Positions 58,909 to 64,000 of a DNA stretch of 64,000 nucleotides are shown piece after piece. The number at the start of each line of letters is the position of its first letter. The stretch's first letter is position 1. The stretch is from 40CM-4-68-19 sp036513415. Its GTDB lineage: Bacteria; Myxococcota; Myxococcia; Myxococcales; 40CM-4-68-19. The stretch is taken from assembly GCA_036513415.1 (NCBI GenBank), contig DATBZA010000024.1, positions 16,166 to 80,165 of the forward strand, written 5' to 3'. The notes under the pieces are model-generated. The model was not told where the DNA came from. It saw only the letters and a list, made by a program, of their open reading frames with translations, and did no database searches. A program made the translations under genes and the position numbers.

Positions 58909-59751
58909 ATGGGTCTGCTCGAGGGAAAGGTCGCGATCATCACCGGGTCCGGGGGCGGCATCGGCCGCGAGCACGCACTGCTCTTCGCGCGCGAGGGTGC
59001 GAAGGTGGTGGTGAACGATCTCGGAAGCGATCGACACGGCGGCGGCAAGGGCGCGGAGATGGCGGACAAGGTCGTCTCCGAGATCAAGGCGGCCGGCGGC
59101 GACGCAGTCGCGAACTACGACAGCGTGGCGACGCGCGAGGGCGCGGACGGCCTGGTCTGGAGCGCCCTGAACAAGTTCGGCAAGCTCGACGTCGTCGTGA
59201 ACAACGCCGGGATCCTCCGCGACAAGACGCTGCTCAACATGGGCGAGCAGGATTTCGATCTGGTGATCGACGTCCACCTGCGGGGCACCTTCCTGGTCAC
59301 GCAGGCGGCCGGGCGCGTGTTCAAGGTGCAGGCGAAGGGTGGGCGCATCGTCAACACGACTTCGCTCTCCGGACTGCTGGGGAATTTCGGGCAAGGGAAC
59401 TACGCGGCGGCGAAGGGCGGCATCTATTCGCTCACGCGCACGGCCGCGTTGGAGTTCCAGCGGATGGGCGTGACGGTGAACGCGATTGCGCCGGTCGCGC
59501 TGACCCGGATGACGCAGGACTTGCAGATGTTCAAGGGCCTCACGCCGGAGCAGATCGGACCGCAGTACGTCGCGCCGGTGGCCGCCTTCCTCGCGAGCGA
59601 TCTGGCCGCGGACATCACCGGCACCGTCGTGGGCGTACAGGGACCGAAGGTCTTTCTGTACAAGATGGTCGAGACCCAGGGTGTCACCCGCGAGGGCGGG
59701 CCTTGGAGCCCGGCGGAGATCAAGGAGCGCTGGGCGGAGATCTCGCGCTGA
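58909..59751 (+). CDS. Short-chain dehydrogenase of the HSD17B4/3-hydroxyacyl-CoA dehydrogenase type
   Basis: 280 residues. Cofactor motif AIITGSGGGIGREHALLFAR, NNAGILRDKTLLNM and the catalytic YAAAKGGIYSLTRTAALE (YxxxK). The acidic ND after the second strand (VVVNDLGSDRHG) suggests NAD preference, and the NNAGILRDKTL pattern is that of the dehydrogenase part of peroxisomal multifunctional enzyme type 2. It probably acts on a 3-hydroxyacyl-CoA in fatty acid breakdown. A GGAGGG ribosome-binding site precedes the ATG, and TAGAAG (58881-58886) may be its -10 box. Confidence 0.88.
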   Translation: MGLLEGKVAIITGSGGGIGREHALLFAREGAKVVVNDLGSDRHGGGKGAEMADKVVSEIKAAGGDAVANYDSVATREGADGLVWSALNKFGKLDVVVNNAGILRDKTLLNMGEQDFDLVIDVHLRGTFLVTQAAGRVFKVQAKGGRIVNTTSLSGLLGNFGQGNYAAAKGGIYSLTRTAALEFQRMGVTVNAIAPVALTRMTQDLQMFKGLTPEQIGPQYVAPVAAFLASDLAADITGTVVGVQGPKVFLYKMVETQGVTREGGPWSPAEIKERWAEISR

Positions 59752-59780
59752 TTTCCGCCTGCGCGAGACGGCCGAAGCAA

Positions 59781-59807
59781 CGAGGGCTCCCTGGTCGGGA
59801 GCCCTCG
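59781..59807. terminator. Perfect 11-bp stem-loop between convergent genes
   Basis: Arms 59781-59791 and 59797-59807 pair perfectly around TGGTC, 30 bases after the SDR stop and downstream of the small minus-strand gene. No T-run follows on either side. A second hairpin (CCCGCC-acta-GGCGGG, about 59841-59856) lies just beyond the small gene's stop. Confidence 0.55.
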
Positions 59808-59859
59808 CCGAATGCCCAGCCTCAGTCCGACCGGGCGGACCCGCCACTAGGCGGGATGT

Positions 59860-60039
59860 CTAAGCAGGCACCGAGTAGTCAATGATGATCACGCCGCGCT
59901 CAGGCTGCTCGTCGTCGTCGCGGCCGTCGTTCTGGCGCTGGGGACGGGGCTCCGGAAGCGGCAGCTCGATGCGCGGCCGCTGGCCATCCTGCTCCCGCTC
60001 GCGCTTCTTGATCTCTTCGATGATGAAAGCGTCGAGCAT
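59860..60039 (-). CDS. 59-residue conserved-looking small protein
   Basis: Reads MLDAFIIEEIKKREREQDGQ, then a Pro/Arg-rich middle, an acidic patch and a hydrophobic end (GVIIIDYSVPA). It starts at the ATG at 60039, with GGAGGTG at ideal spacing. The N-terminal MLDAFIIEE(I/L)K(K/R)RE pattern and the closing VVI(I)ID-type strand recall small proteins seen in Myxococcales, from memory. Function unknown; a charged helix with two short hydrophobic ends suggests a protein-binding adaptor. Confidence 0.75.
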   Translation of the reverse strand: MLDAFIIEEIKKREREQDGQRPRIELPLPEPRPQRQNDGRDDDEQPERGVIIIDYSVPA

Positions 60040-60215
60040 GGAGCACCTCCGGGGTCAACTACTGGATCGATGCAGTCCTGACACCATCGTTTCACTCCCC
60101 CGCGCTTTCCCCCCCGACCTGTTTCCCGCCTCCCCAAGGGACCGTCCAGGCCCTCCAAGACTTGTAACAATCCACCCTATCTCGGTCAACATACCCACTG
60201 TAGGGGACGCGCGCC

Positions 60216-60662
60216 TCAACGCGTTGATTCACGGACGCTCTCGGCGCGGGTCTTGAAATTGGCGAGCATGTTGGGCAGGCCCCGCTCCGCCAGCGCCTTC
60301 TCGAGCGCCCCGGAGACCATCGGACCCAGATCGATCTCGATCTCGTATGTCGCGCGCGTACCCCCGCTCCGGGTCCGCTCGATCGTCCAGGCGCCCTCGT
60401 TCGCCCGCATGAACTCCCCGCCGCGGACGAGGGTCCATTCGATCCGCTCGAGCGAGCGGGTGACGTGGCGGAGGGTGAAATCGAACACCCGGAGCTTCAC
60501 GTCCAGCCAGTAGGTGACCTCTACGGCGTCGCCCTGCGGCATTCCGACGCGCACAGCCTTCACTTCTGGGACGAATTCGGGATAGCGGGCGTAATCCTGC
60601 ACGACGCCGTGGAACACGTCCGGCGTCACGTCGACCTCGATCGACCGGCTCACGCGCGCCAT
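60216..60662 (-). CDS. SRPBCC (RatA/COQ10-like polyketide-cyclase fold) protein
   Basis: 148 residues from the ATG at 60662 (MARVSRSIEVDVTPDVFHGV); an upstream ATG at 60689 is possible. The helix-grip fold pattern is clear, with PDVFHGVVQDYARYPEFVPE at the start and FDFTLRHVTRSLERIEWTLV in the beta sheet. Relatives include COQ10 (ubiquinone carrier) and E. coli RatA; the ligand is unknown. It lies between the small protein gene and glpX, on the same strand as both. Confidence 0.82.
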   Translation of the reverse strand: MARVSRSIEVDVTPDVFHGVVQDYARYPEFVPEVKAVRVGMPQGDAVEVTYWLDVKLRVFDFTLRHVTRSLERIEWTLVRGGEFMRANEGAWTIERTRSGGTRATYEIEIDLGPMVSGALEKALAERGLPNMLANFKTRAESVRESTR

Positions 60663-60767
60663 GTGCCCGAGTGTTCGCACGATTCCCACTGCCCTCCAAG
60701 GCCAGTTTGACGCACTGCGCCCCCCTCTGCCAACGATTCGGACGAGGGTCCTGGCGTGAGGTCGAGC

Positions 60768-61730
60768 CTACGCGAAGTTCGGCTTGTGCTCGAACGTATG
60801 TCGGGACTGGATGTAGCGAATGGTGCGGCTTTTCGACCGCATCACCACCGAGTGGGTGTCCGCGCCACCCTTGAAGAACCGGACCCCCCGCAGGAAGTCG
60901 CCGGAGGTCACTCCGGTCGCCGCGAAGATGACGTGCCCCTGGGCCATCTCCTCCACCTCGAAGACCTTCTTCACGTCCTTGATGCCCATCTTCTGCGCGC
61001 GCTCGATCTCCTTCTCGTTGCGCGGGGCGAGCCGCCCCTGCATGTCGCCGCCCATGCATCGGACGGCCGCCGCGGCGATCACGCCCTCGGGAGCGCCGCC
61101 GATGCCCATCAGCACGTCGACGCCCGTCTCCGGAAAACAGGTGGCGATGGCCGCGCTCACGTCGCCGTCGCCGATCAGCTTGATGCGCGCCCCGGTTCCG
61201 CGGACCTCGGCGATGAGCTTCTCATGGCGCGGGCGGTTGAGGATGATCACGGTCAGGTCGTCCACGTAGACGCCCTTGCGGTCTGCGATGGCGCGCAGGT
61301 TCTGCGACGGTCCCTTGTTCAAGTCGATGGCGCCCTTCGCCGACGGGCCCACCGCGATCTTGTCCATGTACGTGTCGGGCGCGTTGAGGAGATTTCCCTT
61401 TTCCGCCATGGCGATGACGCTGAGCGCGTTCGGACCGCCGATGGCGGTGATGGTCGTGCCTTCCAGCGGATCGAGCGCGATGTCCACTTCCGGATCCTCG
61501 GCCCCGCCCCGCCCCACCTTCTCTCCGATGAAGAGCATGGGCGCCTCGTCCCGCTCGCCCTCCCCGATGACGATGGTGCCGCGGATGTGCAGGTCGTTGA
61601 AGGCCTTGCGCATCGCGTCCACCGCAGCCTGATCGGCGAGCTTTTCGTCCCCGCGCCCCATCACCCGCGCGGAAGCCATCGCGGCGGCCTCGGTGAGCCG
61701 CACCGCCTCAAGCCCGATGTTCCTATCCAT
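60768..61730 (-). CDS. glpX: Class II fructose-1,6-bisphosphatase
   Basis: 320 residues. Gluconeogenic enzyme producing fructose 6-phosphate. GlpX motifs are VIGEGERDEAPML, VDIALDPLEGTT and DGDVSAAIATCFPETGVDVL, with GGAPEGVIAAAAVRCMGG. An AGAAGGA ribosome-binding site precedes the ATG at 61730, which overlaps the last bases of the thioesterase gene (stop 61723-61725), indicating coupling. Confidence 0.94.
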   Translation of the reverse strand: MDRNIGLEAVRLTEAAAMASARVMGRGDEKLADQAAVDAMRKAFNDLHIRGTIVIGEGERDEAPMLFIGEKVGRGGAEDPEVDIALDPLEGTTITAIGGPNALSVIAMAEKGNLLNAPDTYMDKIAVGPSAKGAIDLNKGPSQNLRAIADRKGVYVDDLTVIILNRPRHEKLIAEVRGTGARIKLIGDGDVSAAIATCFPETGVDVLMGIGGAPEGVIAAAAVRCMGGDMQGRLAPRNEKEIERAQKMGIKDVKKVFEVEEMAQGHVIFAATGVTSGDFLRGVRFFKGGADTHSVVMRSKSRTIRYIQSRHTFEHKPNFA

Positions 61731-62223
61731 TCCTTCTCGCCTCCTCCAATGCTGCGCCGCTGCGCGGCTCCGCCCGACCGTCGGCAAAGCCGCCGGCCTC
61801 CTCCAATGCTGCGCTGCGCGGCTCCGCCCGGCCGGCCGCATCCAGCTTCTCCAGCAGCCAGTCCGGGGCGCGGGTCGGCTTCAGCTCCGGGCCCACGCAG
61901 ACGTGCACCGTATGCCCGAGCGCAAGGACCGCGTCGTCGGCCTGGCGGTGCACCTTGTAGTCGAATCGGATCTTCACCCGCGTACGCGTGTGGGACAGGT
62001 GCACCACCAGCACGTCGTCGTAGCGGGCCGACTTGAGGTACTGCACCGAAGCCTCGAGCACCGGCAGCAGGATCCCGCGGCGCTCGATCTCGCTGTAGGA
62101 GAGGCCGAGATTGCGGATGAAGTGGCCGCGCGCCCCTTCGAAGAAGCGCAGGTAGTTGGCGTAGTAGACGACGCCCATCTGGTCGGTGTCGCCGTAGATG
62201 ACGCGGACGGTGTAGGGCTCCAC
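61723..62223 (-). CDS. ybgC: YbgC/FadM-family acyl-CoA thioesterase with duplicated C-terminal extension
   Basis: 166 residues from the GTG at 62223 (MEPYTVRVIYGDTDQMGVVY). The hotdog-fold motif GDTDQMGVVYYANYLRFFEG carries the catalytic Asp and the conserved Tyr/Asn. The enzyme hydrolyses acyl-CoA thioesters. After the core ends near LLEKLDAAG, an extension contains GRAEPRSAALEEA and then DGRAEPRSGAALEEA, from a tandem duplication of DNA. The extension runs into the glpX start. Confidence 0.85.
   Translation of the reverse strand: MEPYTVRVIYGDTDQMGVVYYANYLRFFEGARGHFIRNLGLSYSEIERRGILLPVLEASVQYLKSARYDDVLVVHLSHTRTRVKIRFDYKVHRQADDAVLALGHTVHVCVGPELKPTRAPDWLLEKLDAAGRAEPRSAALEEAGGFADGRAEPRSGAALEEARRNG
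61741..61830. repeat. Direct repeat, two copies 57 bases apart
   Basis: Copy one (61741-61776, 36 bases) and copy two (61798-61830, 33 bases) are identical except that copy two lacks one CGC triplet. The repeat is in the frame of the thioesterase gene on the minus strand and adds an eleven- or twelve-residue Arg/Ala/Glu-rich unit each time. Confidence 0.9.
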
Positions 62224-62236
62224 CCCGGGTCGTGTA

Positions 62237-62788
62237 TCACTGCGCGATGCGATAGGCGACCAGCTGCAGGCGCGTTTGTTCCTGTTGACGACCCTGCGGG
62301 TCGAGGGTGCTGGTGACGAGCTGCACGAGCCCCACTTTTGGGGCGTACGTCCACTCGGTGAGGAACCTTCCGCCCTTCTTGAGCGGCTGCTCGTTGCGCA
62401 CCACGGCACAGCGCGTGAAGGTGCCTGCTTCCGTGACGGCGCTCGCGTTCACGTCGACCACCTCGAACCGCTGCACGACCACGTTCTCGACCGCGCTCCA
62501 CTTGGCGCCGACGGCCAGGGGCGTGCGCAGCAGATATCGGTCGGCATCGCGCACGCCGTCCTTCTCATACCGGAGCCGGCCGCGGTGATCGTCGATGAAC
62601 CAAGGCCCGTCCCGGCCGATGATCCGGATGGTCTCCTGCTTGCCCGATCCGCGGAAGGCGTACGTCCATGAGTTGCCTACCGCCAGCGGATAGTAGCGCG
62701 TGGCGTCCTCCCCGGACGCGGCATCCGCGGGCTGCGGGCCGCTCTTGCACGCGCACAGCAGCAGGACCAGCCCTGCGAGCTTTCTCAC
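62237..62788 (-). CDS. Lipoprotein with YYPL(A/K)xGNxWTY-type domain
   Basis: 183 residues. The signal ends in LLLCAC (Cys14), so it is a predicted lipoprotein. The domain begins TRYYPLAVGNSWTYAFRGSG, a pattern common to a family of small secreted beta-barrel-like proteins of unknown role, and continues with beta strands to the end. It overlaps the next upstream gene (ATGA at 62785-62788) and precedes ybgC by 13 bases, so it is probably co-transcribed with both. Confidence 0.8.
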   Translation of the reverse strand: MRKLAGLVLLLCACKSGPQPADAASGEDATRYYPLAVGNSWTYAFRGSGKQETIRIIGRDGPWFIDDHRGRLRYEKDGVRDADRYLLRTPLAVGAKWSAVENVVVQRFEVVDVNASAVTEAGTFTRCAVVRNEQPLKKGGRFLTEWTYAPKVGLVQLVTSTLDPQGRQQEQTRLQLVAYRIAQ

Positions 62789-63726
62789 GGGCGGGCGCGC
62801 CTCCGCTGGGAGAGGCGGGCGGCCTCCTCCTTCTTCCTGCGGATCAGGTCTTCGTAGGCGCCCTTGGCCGCCCGCCGGGTCTCCTCGTCGGGGGCGCCGC
62901 TCTCGAGCGTGAAGAGGAAGGCCTCGGCCTCGGGCCCGCCCAGGCTGGCGATCGCGTACAGGATGGGGCCCACGTCTTCGACGCGGCGGTGCCGGGTCAT
63001 GTCGATGAGCGGCGTGACCGCCCGGCGATCCCCGATGGCGATCAAGGCGCCCGCGGCCCGGCGCGAGACTTCCGGATTGGGATCCTGCAGGCGGGCGATC
63101 AGCTGCGGGACGGCGGCCGGGCTGCGCCGATCGGCCAGCACGCGGATGGCATAGTCGCGCACCCGCACATCGGCCGCGGTCAGGTCTTTGAGCAGCGCTT
63201 CGTCGCTCTTGTGCCGGGCGTCGAGCTGGGAGCTGAGCGCCGACACGGCGTCACGCAACGCGGCGTCGAGAGCGGCGTCGAACGCAGCGTGCCGGGCGGC
63301 GGGATCGAGGCTGTCGTCCGCGTTGGTTGGTCTGCGCGCGGCGCCCTCGGCCACCAGGCGCTCGATCTCGCCCTGCGGGCCCGTGGAGGTCATCTCCAGC
63401 GTGACCGCCACGTCCGCAACCTCGTGCTCGACGAGGGGCTTCGCCGGATCGAAGGCCGCGGGTGGGGCCAGCGTGCGCTGCGCCCGGTCGATCTCGAGCT
63501 GGATCCGCACCGGCCCGCCCTCGCGGACCGTGAAGCGTCCGGTCGCTTCGAGCGCCGCCCGCACCTCCCTGCGCAGGTTCTCCGAGGACTCGGCGATCTC
63601 CGGCTTTCCCAGCAAGGCCGCCTCGCTCACCGCGATGTTGCCCACCACCAGGCCGCGACTCGACGGCGACGGCCGGCAGGCGGCAGCCGCGAGCGCGAAG
63701 GCAGCAAGGCTTTTCCCGGGAGTCAT
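62785..63726 (-). CDS. HEAT-repeat lipoprotein
   Basis: 313 residues from the ATG at 63726. The signal ends AAAAC (Cys17; the lipobox is Ala-rich). A beta-rich N-terminal domain (about 20-170) is followed by HEAT/PBS-lyase-like helical repeats (VRVRDYAIRVLADRRSPAAV, VSRRAAGALIAIGDRRAVTP, each about 31 residues) and a basic tail. HEAT arrays bind proteins; the partner is unknown. It is coupled to the downstream lipoprotein gene. Confidence 0.82.
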   Translation of the reverse strand: MTPGKSLAAFALAAAACRPSPSSRGLVVGNIAVSEAALLGKPEIAESSENLRREVRAALEATGRFTVREGGPVRIQLEIDRAQRTLAPPAAFDPAKPLVEHEVADVAVTLEMTSTGPQGEIERLVAEGAARRPTNADDSLDPAARHAAFDAALDAALRDAVSALSSQLDARHKSDEALLKDLTAADVRVRDYAIRVLADRRSPAAVPQLIARLQDPNPEVSRRAAGALIAIGDRRAVTPLIDMTRHRRVEDVGPILYAIASLGGPEAEAFLFTLESGAPDEETRRAAKGAYEDLIRRKKEEAARLSQRRRARP

Positions 63727-63770
63727 CGGCGGGATCCTGGGCCCGATGCTAAGGGCGCGGAGCCCGGCGG

Positions 63771-64000
63771 TCAAAAGCTGTCCGGCTTCGGGTCCTGCGG
63801 CGGCTGCTCCGGCTCTTCGGCGCTCTCGCCCGGATCGGCCGGCGGGGACTCCTCGCGCGATGTGGTCTGGGCAACCACCGTGGGACCCGGCGGCGGGGCG
63901 AACTTCATCGTGCCGGCGGGCTGGCCCCAGGCCTGCTCCGCCGCGTTGGTCGCGCGCGGGCGATCCTCGCGTCCGCGCCGGCGACGCACCTCGCGCGGCT
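63771..64000 (-). CDS. C-terminal end of an unidentified protein, cut by window edge
   Basis: The frame is open to the window end and stops at 63771. The visible part (about 76 residues) is Pro-, Glu- and Arg-rich (PPPGPTVVAQTTSREESPPAD region) and looks disordered. A GTG at 63989 could be a start, but the frame continues upstream, so the gene most likely begins outside. It may share an operon with the two lipoprotein genes 45 bases downstream. Confidence 0.45.
   Translation of the reverse strand, partial: PREVRRRRGREDRPRATNAAEQAWGQPAGTMKFAPPPGPTVVAQTTSREESPPADPGESAEEPEQPPQDPKPDSF

Overview
The window is about 64 kb of very GC-rich, densely packed chromosomal DNA. It most likely comes from a member of the Myxococcota (Cystobacterineae/Anaeromyxobacter-like), for three reasons. 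It carries a contiguous set of homologues of the Myxococcus gliding (Glt) machinery. It encodes a matrixin-type protease with a MYXO-CTERM-like tail, and many TPR proteins, zinc-ribbon proteins and lipoproteins. Its regulators include a Ser/Thr kinase, a sigma-54 activator and an RpoH-type sigma factor. No insertion sequence, prophage, CRISPR array or rRNA operon was seen.

Layout. 1-9369: truncated Ser/Thr kinase, dnaK, exonuclease III, a TPR protein / membrane protein / VWA-lipoprotein set, and small uncharacterised proteins. 9370-18258: a decayed gene remnant, a class III aminotransferase coupled to a lipoprotein that looks like a free-standing Hsp70 substrate-binding domain, a sterol-desaturase-like hydroxylase, a matrixin protease pair, gamma-glutamyltransferase, gltX (glutamyl-tRNA synthetase) and a Nudix protein. 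18432-18630: tRNA-Gln(CTG) and tRNA-Glu(CTC). 18702-28653: glycosyltransferase, aspartate kinase coupled to a zinc-ribbon/TPR protein, histidine ammonia-lyase and a 1559-residue TPR protein. 28658-36010: a tight operon (zinc ribbon, small membrane protein, tmk, PocR-type sigma-54 activator, CinA-like protein), pcm, a VOC protein and typA. 36028-39799: branched-chain amino-acid-type binding protein, PafA-like phosphatase and a dienoyl-CoA-reductase-like SDR.

39800-50570 is the most notable region: a minus-strand operon in the order gltB-gltA-gltC-gltD-gltE-gltF-gltG-gltH, followed directly by a DUF1444-like gene. Most junctions overlap or are only a few bases apart. As I recall, M. xanthus splits these genes into two clusters (B-A-C and D-H); here they form one unit. 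The AglRQS motor genes, gltI, gltJ and gltK are not in the window. Divergent from the operon is a GspE/PilB-family ATPase with an N-terminal cyclic-nucleotide-binding-like fold.

52997-64000: a repeat-bearing non-coding stretch, a solitary rplC, a lytic transglycosylase, a CsbD-like protein, a reduced histidine kinase, an RpoH-family sigma factor, enolase, a second SDR, a 59-residue conserved-looking protein missed by ordinary length cut-offs, a RatA-like SRPBCC protein, glpX, a YbgC thioesterase carrying an in-frame tandem duplication, two lipoproteins and a truncated gene at the edge.

Family assignments are from reading the translations and recalling family motifs. No database search was run, so names without clear catalytic motifs are provisional.
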